A stretch of 64,000 nucleotides of DNA from Siphonodentalium dalli (Eukaryota > Mollusca > Scaphopoda > Gadilida > Siphonodentaliidae): contig CP136065.1 of NCBI GenBank assembly GCA_032622095.1, positions 113,997,195 through 114,061,194 on the forward strand. Reading direction: 5' to 3'. Below the pieces are notes generated by a model. That model had not been told where the DNA came from and did not search any database. It was given only the letters and a program-made list of their open reading frames with translations. A program made the translations under genes and the position numbers. Within the stretch, counting starts at the first letter, position 1. Each line of letters starts with the position of its first letter. Below, piece by piece: positions 41,347 to 53,391 of this stretch.

Positions 41347-41479
41347 CTGAAAGAAAATATTACTGATTGAAGAGAACAATACTGATTACAGAAGTGGGAT
41401 TAAGTAGCAATAAACAAATCATGCAGGTTTTCGAAGACTTATTAAATTTTGATCAATTCAGGACTAATAAATGTCAATA

Positions 41480-43263
41480 CAGTCAATTTCAGTTAATTGC
41501 ATATCGTTTAAATGCATAATTCGGCTATTTGCATAAAATATGCATGCACCAAACCATTTTGTCATAAAAAGACAATTTTTTAATCGTTTATTTGCATAAG
41601 GGTCAGACTGTATTCCATTTTTATGCATACGAAAATTGCCAAAAATGTTTCTGAGAAGGGGTAAAAAGTCACCTTATGGTGCCGAATTTATAGCAAATTG
41701 TAAATAAAATTTAGTTTGAAATACGTATTTTACGGGAAAACTTAATACAAATTTGTTGACGATGACCATCGCGAAAGCGAAGACATTCGAACGGCAATTT
41801 TCAATTTCATTACACACATGGTTTTCTATCTCTTCTAACATGCTTCTGTTGACACACCTTTCCTGTATGTTTCCATATTTATATGTGAATTGCATGATTT
41901 ATTAAAATTTGTATATTTATTTGTTTGTTTGTTGAGTTTGTAAACGTTTGTAAACACCTGAAGTTCCAGTTGCAATTCTGAGAATTTAAAGTGAAAGGAA
42001 GAATCCCGGGAATTCCACCAACAAAGTGTCAAGGACGCCAACTAAACCCAAGTGCTTTTCTATTTCTTCTAACATGCTTCTGTTCACACACATTTCCTGT
42101 ATGTTTCCTTATTTCTTTGTGAATTTTATGATTTATTAAAGTTTGTATATTTGTTTTGTGTCTGATTCATAAATATAAAAACATTTGTAAACACCTGCAG
42201 TTCGAATTCCGAAAATCATATTGAATGTGAAACGATTTCGGGAATTCTATCAACAAAGTGTCAAGGTCGCTGACACAAAAAAGAAGGCCAACACAATGGT
42301 CTCTTTGTTTCTCAGCCGACAATAATTTAATGAATAGAAACATGTTTACATAGTGATGGCTTCTCATTAACTGAACAGCTGGTTGACATCACTGTTTCCC
42401 CAAGTTAGACACAAAGGCTAAAACAATACCATCTTTGTTTCTCATCCCGACACACATGGTGCCATGTTTATTCAATGATTTCAACTCATTAGTGTAACAA
42501 TGGTTCACTATGATTTACTCTCGGCTTTTATCAAAACATTTCTCAGTATAAAGGCTACTGGTTATCAGTGTACAGCATATCATTCATCATGTCTTCAAAA
42601 CGAAAACGCAACGATAGGCGGTGACAGTGTGCTATCACAGAATTCGTAGACTGGATTCCGTAAATGTATATTGTTGTTGTTGTTGTTGTAATTGTTGTTT
42701 ATCATTTGCTTTTGCTGTTTTTATCATGTTCGTTTAAATAAAGTAGTAAACACAATTGCGTACTCAATATAAATTGCTGTTTTTATCATGTTCGTTAAAA
42801 TAAAGTAGTAAACACAATTGCATACTCAATATAAATCCATTCTGTAATGGAAATAACAAGGAATGTGTTTGGTCTGGCCTCCCATACAATGTCATAATGT
42901 CTATAAATAGATAGGCAGTAGAAATTATGGGATGGGAGAAATGAAAACACGTTTAAGAAATATTTTTTTTCTTAATGTTTTTTGTGTGTGATAATGATGG
43001 TATGTAATCATTTTATAACAACAAATAAAGATGTTAATGAATCAGTTTATTGACATCATAGTAATTTACAACAAGTTGTGAGATGAAATTTGAAATTGAT
43101 AGACGGCGACAGAATGATTTCGCTATTTCGCCATACTACGGTAAAAACAAAAAATCTAAGAACCTCAAATGGGGTGATGGGGTGATTTTGGCTTTATGCA
43201 TATTCGGTTAATTGCATGATAAAGGCCATGCACCGACATTATGCAATAAAGCGAAATTGACTG
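41480..43263. mobile_element. Tc1/mariner superfamily element, Tigger/pogo-like, non-autonomous
   Basis: Terminal CAGTCAATTTC / GAAATTGACTG with TA duplicated (41478-41479, 43264-43265) and related subterminal TTAATTGCAT words. At 42589-42624 a short frame MSSKRKR then stop resembles the start of Tigger transposases. An internal ~200 bp duplication (TTCTAACATGCTTCTGTT at about 41835 and 42065) and a 70 bp one (about 42710/42775) are present. It lies within an STXBP4 intron. Confidence 0.7.
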
Positions 43264-43361
43264 TAACAGCTAATAATCCCTACTAAAAACAAACTATCAC
43301 CTCTATTTTCACTGCATTCCAACCAATTTTATTATGTTCATGTACAATCAGTAACTGTGCA

Positions 43362-44412
43362 GGGAACGGGACTACCCGCCCCCGAGACAACCCGCCCCTA
43401 TGCTATTTTGGGGGCGGGTTGTCCCGATAAATGAGGGCGGGTTGTCCCGAAATTGTTAATAGTGATTATGCTCTTTTATGTTCTTTGGTGATATATTATT
43501 ACAGATTTTGATCAACAAAACATGTGTTTATTCATTAATTATGTCAATGCGTGGACTGGGATAAAGAATGACACGATGTTTTGACAACTGAACGGCACCT
43601 AGGGTAAGTGAAGACTAATTAAAAGGGGTGCTTTCAAAACAAACAATTGATGCAAATGGTTCATTATCACAGTGTTTTATCACAACACTTAGTGATCGGG
43701 ATTCATCTCACTGACGATGCCGACGGAACTGGGTATATTAACTATTGAGTGTGGGACATCTGCGAGGTGTGTACCATTGTTATATATATATATCTTTATT
43801 TTTTTTAACAACTATTATACTTTATATATTACAAATATTCTAAATTCTCTTAAATTCTAACAATTGTTTTCTATTTTACAGCGGCTTGGAAAGCTGTGAA
43901 AGAAGTATATATTTCCAGATACAGATGTAAAGGGGTGCTGTTTCCATTGGACACAGGCCGTGAATAGACACACATCAACCGTCGGCCTTAAGACGGCCGG
44001 CATATGGTCAGAAGGGTCCATTGCACAACTTCATCCGTCAGCCCCAAATTAATCATTGTTCGTTTGTTAAACTTATTTTTGTTTTTAATCTTCGTTCATA
44101 TTCATTCATTCCGTTTTAAAATTTCGTTCATTAAACTTCGTAATAAATAAACATATTATCGTTGATGCATTTTTGTGTTCATAAGTTATATTATATTACA
44201 TGTTTATTTATTGTTGTCCATGTTGTTAAATCAAATAAAAATCTATAAAAAAAACAACCCAGCTTCGTTAAAGAAACATCTCATAATCCCCTCACACCTC
44301 CTAATTAGCCACTGATTACCGCTAATTGATTTTTGGGGGCGGGTTGTCCGGGGGCGGGTTGTCTCAGAGTGAAAGGGGGCGGGTTGTCTCGGGGGCGGGT
44401 AGTCACGGACCC
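43362..44412 (+). mobile_element. MULE (Mutator-like) derivative with GC-rich terminal repeats
   Basis: Terminal inverted repeats contain GACTACCCGCCCCCGAGACA at the left and its exact complement at the right. Inverted GGGCGGGTTGTC words are repeated inside. A perfect 8 bp duplication ACTGTGCA flanks the element (43354-43361 and 44413-44420). A degenerate MULE transposase exon supports the assignment; MULEs make 8-10 bp duplications. It is only 98 bp from the Tigger-like element in the same intron. Confidence 0.8.
43884..44052 (+). pseudogene. MULE transposase exon fragment with one frameshift
   Basis: After an acceptor-like TTCTATTTTACAG the peptide AWKAVKEVY continues in the next frame as FPDTDVKGCCFHWTQAVNR. 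This is the conserved G-C-x-F-H-W-x-Q-A-V block of MULE transposases. One frameshift around 43911 and a stop at 44050 show it is decayed. Confidence 0.75.
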
Positions 44413-44626
44413 ACTGTGCAAGATAGGCCCTCTTCCAAGTATCCTGAATTATCTGATTCAAAGTACTACAGATTGCCACATGAGCTGGTTTTAAGTTTTA
44501 AGGATGGAGTCAAAATCCCAATGAAAAAATAAGCGGACATTACATATTTGATTTGAATATTTGTTTCAAATAAGGAGTCAACAGACCTTATTTAATCCAC
44601 AACAAATCACTGAACTCATTACTTAC

Positions 44627-44760
44627 GTTCTGAGTCAATGATGGACTTCACAGCTTTCACAACATCCCTTGTTTCTGCTGCTAGAGCCTTGGGATTGAAC
44701 TTTTTCTGTTTGGAAAAATAACCTGGAGGTTTCGCCCCTTGGGATGATTCACCATCTTTG
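44627..44760 (-). CDS. STXBP4: STXBP4 homologue, exon upstream of the WW domain
   Basis: 134 nt bounded by acceptor TATTTTCTAG and donor GTAAGT. Phase 1+44 codons+1; the last base joins the next exon to give Pro before LPFGWEE. The peptide (PPGYFSKQKKFNPKAL, then AAETRDVVKAVKSIIDSE) has a lysine-rich stretch and an amphipathic helix leading into the WW domain. No stop, good codon continuity. Confidence 0.8.
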
Positions 44761-45096
44761 CTAGAAAATATATAAGGAACAGGTTCCATATTTAGGAAGG
44801 ATAACTGGTATTGTATTCCATTTAGCCGTTAATGAGCTATCAAACACAGAACATATATAGTCGTTATAATCTAGCCAAAAGTTTGTCAATGAAGATAGAC
44901 ATTAGTTAGGATTGGAAAGCAGCAATACACTTGTAGATCTTAGTATTTTGCTAAAAGTGAGCAATTCTTATCCTAGCAGCAGTCTTAGTAGTTTTTCTGT
45001 GATGTAAATTGTCACTATGAGAATGATGTGTATCTTTTGAATGCTACTAAAAATATCAGTCACTTATGTGTGTCATTCTTGTAAATCGCAAATTAA

Positions 45097-45425
45097 CCTC
45101 TTCGCTGCTAAATGACGTTATGACGTCGTGTGCTGGGATGTTGACGTTATTGCCAGTTTCCAATGGGAAACTATAACGGGAATACCACAAGAACTATCAA
45201 ACTGACTCGGTTGAATGGCTATTATCGTTCACAATCGTGGAACATCATACACTGTTAGAAACTTGGAGATACAGTTATTCCGATGCACCAATCACTGAGT
45301 TCCAGCTATGTATAATGGCCTACTTCTAGTGTGCTGAAGTAGGTCCGTAGTACCTACGGACCATATAGCACACGGCGTGCACTTTTACGTCCGTAGTAGT
45401 TACGGACGTCATAGCAGCGAAGAGG
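45097..45425 (-). mobile_element. TTAA-type MITE (family 3, copy 2)
   Basis: Perfect inverted ends CCTCTTCGCTGCTA / TAGCAGCGAAGAGG between TTAA sites (45093-45096, 45426-45429), which matches piggyBac-type ends (CC start, TTAA target). Inverted relative to 40924-41245. It lies in the STXBP4 intron 44761-45724. Confidence 0.85.
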
Positions 45426-45724
45426 TTAAGTCCGTATTGGAAAATTTATGACATTGGACAAAATTTAAGAACTAATTTTACAACAAGTGAGTTCAATGGG
45501 TAAAATGGTTATCAGAATTATCATAATGATCAAGAGGTGGTTAATATGACATTACATGTCACACAGAAAGAAATATCCACATTAAAAACACAATGGAGAT
45601 AAAAACAAAGAAATTAAGAAGTTTGATACTGACAGGCAGAAATGTTCTCAAGAAAAAAACAGGAAACATATGTAAGAGTAAAAATATATAAAGGAGTAAT
45701 GCTAGAAGATCCAATATAACTCAC

Positions 45725-45771
45725 ACATTAGGTATATTATGCCTCTGCCCTGTTAAGACATCGTGGATGTG
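45725..45771 (-). CDS. STXBP4: STXBP4 homologue, 47 nt exon
   Basis: Between acceptor ATTTTCAG and donor GTGAGT, 15 codons (HIHDVLTGQRHNIPN) plus two bases. It starts in phase 0, matching the phase-0 end of the 58038-58151 exon, and its two spare bases are completed by the first base of the 44627-44760 exon (Val). The small size makes it easy to miss; phase agreement on both sides is the main support. Confidence 0.75.
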
Positions 45772-46289
45772 CTGAAAATATTTTTATTTGTTAAATGGTG
45801 GTGTTCATATCATCAAACTGGTGCATCTAACTTATGATTAGTTAGTTGCCTAATGTGCCAGTGCTCATAACGCTGACTGTTACTGTTTGGAGAATATGTT
45901 TTTGAATAATTTACTATTGAAAAAACAGCAAAAACCTTGGAAAAAAATGAAGTTGCACCTGGGGCGCTGGCATACCCTCACGGTACCAATTTCAAACATC
46001 GGCAGTACAGAAACCATATGTAAATAAAAGGTCAGCCGACCAGTGTCCCCCAATAACGTGGCAAGTCGATGCCGCTTTGTTAAAAAATAAAAAAAAATGT
46101 TGAAATGTTCTAAGTCGAAAGGGTTAATAATTCGGTAAAATTTTTATTTTTCCATCATCTATATACATGGTGCACATCTCCAATATGTGGGTAACAATAC
46201 TCTGAAGTTTCAATTATCTACGATCAAAACTGTAGGAGGAGTTGATTACACCATGCAGGTACCCTCATACAGAAAATGAGATTATTTTT
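45772..46289. other. STXBP4 intron, nothing recognised
   Basis: Start of the 12.3 kb intron; AT-rich. Confidence 0.4.
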
Positions 46290-46570
46290 TTTCAAAGTCG
46301 AAAGGCATATAACTCTGGGAAAAATCATTGGATCAAACTCAAATTCGAACTTGACCTGTATTTTGATATGAACGACCCACATAAAAAACAGAATTTCCAA
46401 TTAAACAATCCAAACTTGAGTTTCTCATCCGGAAACCAAAGAAACGAGAGGCCGATCACGATCGGCAGATGTTTAACCCATACCTTGGCGATAGTGACTA
46501 GCCATAACTGATAATTTGTCAAAGATATGATCACAGGAATTAATCCATATATCAGTACCCAACTTGAAAT
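46290..46570 (+). repeat. Dispersed repeat (CATAACTC / GGATCAAACTCAAAT family), copy 1
   Basis: Shares AAAATCAT(T/C)GGATCAAACTCAA, GACC/AACCTGTAT and ATCCGGAAACC with 48519-48665. Family unknown, probably a dispersed non-coding repeat. Confidence 0.65.
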
Positions 46571-48109
46571 CAAAAGCTCAAATAATTTGTCTTAAGAAAG
46601 GGTTAAAGTATTTGGGTTGGGGAGGAGTAGTTTTAAATCTCATATTCTCTGTCCCTATTCACACAAGGACCTCTCACTGTGAGATCCAATGGTTTAGTGA
46701 TTTCGGAGGACATGTTTAGGAGTTCTAAGTTAACTCATTGGAAGCAAAAGTGATAAATCCCTATCTTTGCCACTTTTGACATGCCAGATATTCAAAATTT
46801 ATTATTCACTTCTAAAGAGAAATTATAATTGTTGACAAGCCAGACTGCTTAGAACGACATATATGTAGGGGATTCCATCTCGTAATTAAATGGTACTTTA
46901 ATTACCCCCCCTTCTCCCCAGTTATTTGTTTATCAAACATGGACAGATATAAGATCAGATCTGACCTGTGTATTAAATAAGATTAAGTGTTTCATAACAG
47001 AGGTGTATGGTTTTCAAAAATATATGTAGTTTATACAATTCAAAAGTATTATCTATATAATGTTATACAGACATAATATGATGGGGATGCTGGCCCCTAT
47101 GACCACTAAATCGTTCATATAAAAGAAAGTAAGTTAGCCCTCATTTGAATGGTTTCACACATTACAATGTTTTACAAGTAGCTTGGGCACTAAAGCCACA
47201 ACCTTCAATGTTAATCTTCTAAGTGCTCTGTGGCCCCTAAAATTCAATCAACTATGAACAAATGGGAAAATAAGGTTCCTGGAAATACTAACATCTACCA
47301 TATTGATTTTCAAAACAAGTCATCACTTACAATAGTCATGTACATTTATCTGCCTGTTTCCCCATTGCATAGATAAATCATATTGGCTATCAGCTGTTGT
47401 TTTAATTTTGAAAGCACGTGTCTGAAGGGTTAATATATTTTTCAAAAATCAATTAATCAGTCAATACCAAAATTGATAGAAGTGAATAGTGTGCAAAGAT
47501 ACCCAATATATATTAAGAGGTATGAGGAAGAGTCCATGTACATTATAGCATGTGTCTATGGAAACCTTGGAAAGGGTTAATTATTTTTGAAGCAAATTAA
47601 TGGAATTTAGAAGACACTTATATAGGTCAGGGGGCCCTTATCTCACCCTGTAATGAAATTTCAAGAATAGGAAAAACACCAGTCTTGTGCTGCCATTAAT
47701 CAATTTGACAGTTAGAATAAACAAACAGCCAGCCACCAGTGTTGTTTATCTTGATTGACCCACCAGAGCTCTGTATCATATGTCATCACTCATTTTATAA
47801 CAGATTTCACTTGGAATGACAACATCTATAAAAATCCTCTCATATACTCTGGATGTTGGATGATCACATGGTAATTTATTGATATCATTATATTACATGA
47901 AACTATTGCAATAAAATCTTCATATTTTCAAAACAGGATATCACACGGATTCACACCTAATTAATCGTATAAAACTAAAATAAATGAAAGTGTCAATTTT
48001 TTTTTATTATTTAATTTTTTTTTTTTATTGTTATTAAAGTTCAAACGTAAATTTAATATCTGTATATGCTAAATTTAGCAAGGAGCTAAATCTAAAATTA
48101 TTATTTTTT
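46571..48109. other. STXBP4 intron, nothing recognised
   Basis: AT-rich with long T runs (47998-48030, 48100-48122). No splice-bounded exon or terminal repeats found on either strand. Confidence 0.4.
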
Positions 48110-48670
48110 TTTTTTTTTTTTTCTCGAAAAAGGGTCATAACTCCTTTAAAATTAATCGGATCAAACCAATATTCGGACTCGATCTGTATTTTGGGCTGTG
48201 AAACTCACATACCAAATTTGGTTCCAATCAGATAAAAAATGTTTGAGTTATGACAGAATGCGTGAATTCTAAGTTGAAAAAGGGCCATAACTCTGTAACA
48301 AAAACTCGGATCAAACCCAAATTCGAACTCGATCTGTATTTTGGGCTGAGAAAGTTGGTTTCGATCGGATAGAAAATGTTTGAGTTATCGCATTACTCAT
48401 AAAGTGTCTATGGACAGACAGACAGACGAACGACGAGTGGTCAATCCGGGCAACAACACTATGTTTACCATACTATGGTATGGGTAAACATAAAAACAAG
48501 ACAAATTTAATATCCTAAGTCGAAAAAAGTCCATAACTCTAGGAAAAATCATCGGATCAAACTCAATTTCGAACTCAACCTGTATCTTGATATGACTGAT
48601 CCACATAACAACGGTATTTGCAATTAAAGCATCCAACTTGAGATAATATCCGGAAACCGAAAAAGTGAGA
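48110..48670 (+). repeat. Tandem dispersed repeat units (GGGCCATAACTC family)
   Basis: Units begin AAAAAGGG(T/C)CATAACTC, continue GGATCAAAC.. and ACTCGATCTGTATTTTGGGCT, and run at about 48120, 48280 and 48520. They include an ACAGACAGACAGACGAACGACG stretch and the palindromic TTTACCATACTATGGTATGG. Similar units are widespread in marine invertebrate genomes (general knowledge). Confidence 0.65.
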
Positions 48671-49147
48671 AATTTTCTAAGTAAAAAAAATGTTGAAAAA
48701 AGGGAAATAACTCCATAAAAGAAAATCGGATCACACCCAGAATTGCAGACACCTACATATGGACAGACAGGACGGACAGACGCGGCTGATTACAATTGTC
48801 CCCCAAAAATATTTTTTTTAGGGGACAAATAAACAAAGAAGGATAACTATATAACAGAATGCAAACGTCATTGGGAACTCTTTTGAAAGCAGCCATGAAG
48901 GCAAATCTCCATACCAGATTTCATTCAATCTGATAATCTGCGTGGATAGGCAAAAAAATAAAGATTTCCAGATAAACAAAGAAGGATAACTTAAAAATGG
49001 AAAATGTGAATAACGTCATTTGTCCCTATTTTGAAAGCAGTCATGACGGTGAACCTCCATACCAAATTTCATTCAGATACAACAACTCATGGCAAGATTT
49101 ATGCCTGGGTGGATGGACAGACAGATGTGCAAAGTCAATCCAGTATA
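48671..49147 (+). repeat. Dispersed repeat, two AACAAAGAAGGATAACT units
   Basis: Two imperfect units at about 48830-48970 and 48972-49100 (AACAAAGAAGGATAACT ... AAAGCAG(C/T)CATGA ... CTCCATACCA(A/G)ATTTCATTCA). Followed by GGATGGACAGACAGATG and the first Helitron. Confidence 0.55.
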
Positions 49148-49863
49148 TCTCATATATATTTTGAAGACCTCTGTTTGTCTGTTTGTTTGTCTGTATGTTT
49201 GTTTGTCTGTCATTGATACAAATCTACGATTCTCGACCGATCAGGACGAAAATTGGTACGTGTGTGTAGTTTGACCAGGCAGTGGACGTTGTCGTATTGG
49301 CGAGCCCGTGCGGCGCACGCTTCGCGCATGCGCAGACGAGATCTCGGAAACGGGTGGAGCTATCGACTTGAAATTTGCTATGTGAATGTATCTTGCCCCG
49401 GATACGAATTTTATCGGGTCGCCGAGCCCGTGCGACGCCTGATTCGCGCATGCGCAGACGAGATCTCGGAAACGGGTGGAGCTATCGACTTAAAATTTGC
49501 TATGTGAATGTATCTTGCCCCGGATAAGAATTTTATCGGGTCGCCGAGCCCGTGCGACGCCAGCTTCGCGCATGCGCAGACGAGATCTCAGAAACGGGTG
49601 GAGCTATCGACTTGAAATTTGGTGTGTGAATGTATCTTGCCCCGGATACGAATTTAATCGGGTCGCCGAGCCCGTGCGACGCCAGCTTCGCGCATGCGCA
49701 GACAAGATCTCGGAAACGGGTAGAGCTATCGACTTGAAATTTGGTTTTTGAATAGCCCGGACAACGTCGGCAGATCTCGGAAACGGGTAGAGCTATCAAC
49801 TTGAAATTTGGTTTTTGAATAGCCCGGACATTCAGCCCGGACAACGTCGGGCTCATCGGGTAG
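49148..49863 (+). mobile_element. Helitron unit 1 (family A)
   Basis: 5' TC end TCTCATATATATTTTGAAG preceded by A, then CTGT-rich repeats. Body of four ~115-120 bp repeats, each with ATCTCGGAAACGGGT and CGCGCATGCGCA. 3' end: hairpin AGCCC-G-GAC-AAC-GTC-GGGCT, CATCGG and GTAG (one base off CTAG), abutting the next unit's TCTAT. No transposase. Confidence 0.8.
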
Positions 49864-50733
49864 TCTATATATATATTTTGAGACTTCCGTATATATGTGT
49901 GTATATGTGTATATGTGTACTTCATGGAATCCAAAACGCGTGTTCAGAGTGAGCTCAAACTTCGTATATAAGTGTAAAATCACACCGACACGGCCGTGGT
50001 CGCGTTTTGGAGAAGCTCAGAGCACCGTTTCTCCAATCCCAAATCACCGCAATCGGCACTTCGGGGTTAATAGCGTTGATATATAAAGAGCGTTCGTTTT
50101 CCGCAGTGTCTATATAAAGAGCGTCGTTTTCGCTATCTACTTATCTGTATGACGGGAGTCTGTAGCCTGTCGCTCGAAATATTATGCAGAGACATTTCAC
50201 GACGGGAAGCGTTTGTTTTCAATTCAATGCAATGTTATCGCTCGAGCGTTGTCTGTCGTTCCTAGGAAGGGGGGATTTCTACGGGTAAATTTCGTTTCGC
50301 TATCTACTTATCTGTATGACGGGAGTCTGTAGCCTGTCGCTCGAAATATTATGCAGAGACATTTCACGACGGGAAGCGTTTGTTTTAAATTCAATGCAAT
50401 GTTATCGCTCGAGCGTTGTCTGTCGTTCCTAGGAAGGGGGGATTTCTACGGGTAAATTTTTCCTCCAGAAACAAAAAAATTAATTAAAACAATTTAAAAT
50501 TACAAAAATTTAAAAATAAAAAAACAATTCAGAAAAAAAATATAGTAAAAAACATTAAATTCATATTAAAAAATAAAAAACAAAAATAAATAAAAACAAA
50601 ATAATTTTAAAAAATGTCATGTTTCTGACGAAATTCGGTACAAATGCAGCACAAGTGTCTTGGAACCTGTTGCAATTGCTTTTTCAAACAAAGCCATGGG
50701 ACGAATACCGCCAGTGGCGGGCTAACCTGCTAG
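49864..50733 (+). mobile_element. Helitron unit 2 (family B)
   Basis: 5' TCTATATATATATTTTGAGA; 3' hairpin CCGCCAGTGGCGG, GCTAACCTG and CTAG. Contains a 167 bp tandem duplication (GCTATCTACTTATCTGTATG ... GATTTCTACGGGTAAATT, about 50130-50460) and A-rich tracts. Confidence 0.85.
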
Positions 50734-53391
50734 TCTATCTATACTATATATTTTGAGACTTCGTATATGTGTGTGTGTGTGTGTACTTCATAGAATCCAA
50801 AACGCGTGTACAGATTGAGCTCAAACTTCCTATGTAAGTGTCAAATACCACCGACACGACCGTGGTCGCGGTTTAGAGAAGCTCAGAGCACCCGTTCTCC
50901 AATCTCAAATCACTGCAAAGGCACGGCGTGGGTTAATCAAGTGATTATTTAATGAGCGTTTGTTTTTGACGCATCTCTATAAAGAGCGTCTGTTTGCCAT
51001 TCAACGTTATTTGCATCTGCAGAGAGATATACGAACATACATTAAATTTAAAAAACATTTGTTTCTGACCAACCCTGCGAGCACGGATGGCGCGCTTTGT
51101 TTTTACAGTATATAGTTATATACCGAAATCATCCCAGATAATCACGAATATAGCATCAGATTTCTCCCCAGATATACCGTTATAAAGCTACTGGAATCTG
51201 CCAATCTACGGGAAATTCCAGGGAATGCCGATTGAGCTCAAACTTGCTACCCACGGGAAGTGTCATATATATGAGTGTGTCCTTTATAGACTCGAACCGA
51301 TTGAGCTCAAACTTGCTAAATAAGAAAATAGCCCCCAAGCCGTAAATATCAACAACAACGATATTACTAAATACACGTTTTCGGCAATGTGAGAGTTTTC
51401 GGGGAGCCGTGATGCCAACAACAATGACCCGAAGCCCTGAATGCCAACAACAGATTCAATGCAATGTTATCTATTATGCAGAGAGATTTCACGATATTAC
51501 GACGGGTACGGCAGACTCAAAATATTATGCAGACAGATTTCCCGACGGGAAGCGTTTGTTTTAAATTCAATGCAATGTTATCGTAGAGAGATTTCACGAA
51601 ACAAAGAATGCGTTGTCTGTCGTTCCTAGGAAGGGGGGATTTCTACGGGTAAATTTTTCCGCCAGAAACAAAAAAATTAATTAAAACAATTTACAATTTA
51701 ATTAAAACAATTTAAAATTAAAAAAAATTAACAATAAAAAAACAATTCAGAAACAAAATTTATCACATAATTTGCCCATAAAAGCAGTTTCATAATTATC
51801 GGTAATAGACACGTTTAATATCAGCGCGTGCGATGATGTCACGGCGTTCTTCAAATCACTTGCGATCGCTGTAGTTTATGCTTGTTGTTTTCGATGAATA
51901 TTTCGCGTTGCTTCGGGTTTATTTGATCATGTGATAAAAGGTATCTCACACTCGTTCTATTTTATACGTAATTTATCAACCTCGTCCTCTAAATTCTATT
52001 TGAGCCTCGGTAAACCTCGGCTCAAATCGAATTTAGTGGACTCGGTTGATAAATTCCGTATAAAATAGAAACTCATGTGAGATCCTCTATATATTAAATT
52101 TAAAAAACATTAAAGGCACGTGAGGCCTTAGTTGTCGAAAATATTCATATTTGTTCCAATCACTGTAAACCAAAAAACATTAAAACGCATACAGTTTCGT
52201 TCATATATACCATGACCATCGCGTAAACAGCATGTTATCATAAAGATTTACTATATTTTATCTAAGCAAGAGCCTGATTGTGTTACAGAAGACAGCACAA
52301 TGCTGCTGGCTAATCACACACAAATGGCATAAACGCTCTTTATTCGTTCCATATCAGGAATTCACCAACAAAGAACGCTCTTTATGTTTACCATCATAAT
52401 ATAAACAAACACCAGAAAAGTAACTTTTTATGCTTTTGTTTACATAACAATGGTTAGCCATATGAGAATAACATACTGTTAATGCGATATTTCTTATTTA
52501 TATACGGAAAAAGTCTGTCTACATTTTGATGTTCTTTCTGTTTGTGGCGGTTTTTGACGGGTGGAAATATTTTCACAGGATACCCACCGCCAAGGCCAAC
52601 CGTACCTTTAAATTCATATTAAAAAATTTCATGCAAACGTTATCGCTCGAAATTTATTTCCTGCGAGCACGGATGGCGCGCTTTGTTTTTACAGTATATA
52701 CCTTCGGTATATACCGAAATCATCCCAGATAATCACGAATATAGCATCAGATTTCTCCCCAGATATACCGTTATAAAGCTACTGGAATCTGCCAATCTAC
52801 GGGAAATTCCAGGGAATGCCGATTGAGCTCAAACTTGCTACCTACGGGAAGTGTCATATATATGAGTGTGTCCTTTATAGACTCTAACCGATTGAGCTCA
52901 AACTTGCTAAATAAGAAATTAGCCCCCAAGCCATAAATATCAACAACAACGATATTACTAAATACACGTTTTCGGCAATGTGAGAGTTTTCGGGGAGCCG
53001 TGATGCCAACAACAACGACCCAAAGACAGATTTCCCGACGGGAAGCGTTTGTTTTAAATTCAATGCAATGTTATCGTAGAGAGATTTCACGAAACAAAGA
53101 ATGCGTTGTCTATGGTTCCTAGGAAGGGAGGATTTCTACGGGTAATTTTTTCCGCCAGAAACACAAAAATTAATTAAAACTATTTACAATTTAATTAAAA
53201 CAATTTAAAATTAAAAAAAATTAACAATAAAAAAACAATTCAGAAACAAAATATATTAAATTTAAAAAACATTAAATTCATATTCAAAAATAAAAAACAA
53301 AAATAAATAAAAACAAAATAATTACAAAAATGTCATGTTTCTGAAACAAAGCCATGGGACGAATGCCGCCAGTGGCGGGCTAACCTGCTAG
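50734..53391 (+). mobile_element. Helitron unit 3 (family B, composite)
   Basis: 5' TCTATCTATACTATATATTT immediately after CTAG of unit 2; 3' hairpin CCGCCAGTGGCGG and CTAG at 53388-53391. Longer than its relatives because a segment (GAGCACGGATGGCGCGCTTT ... GGTAAATTTTTCCGCC) occurs twice (about 51080-51665 and 52670-53155) around an inserted block holding the foldback at 51940-52085. Confidence 0.8.
51940..52085. repeat. ~146 bp foldback element inside Helitron unit 3
   Basis: Imperfect inverted arms: GTATCTCACACTCGTTCTAT... and ...ATAGAAACTCATGTGAGATC, meeting at GAGCCTCGG / CCTCGGCTC. Probably a MITE that landed in the Helitron. Confidence 0.65.

Noticed and set aside
49253-49934. Arginine-rich 75-133 codon frames on both strands in the Helitron array
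   Set aside because: They arise from GC-rich ~120 bp Helitron repeats read in several frames and recur in every A unit.
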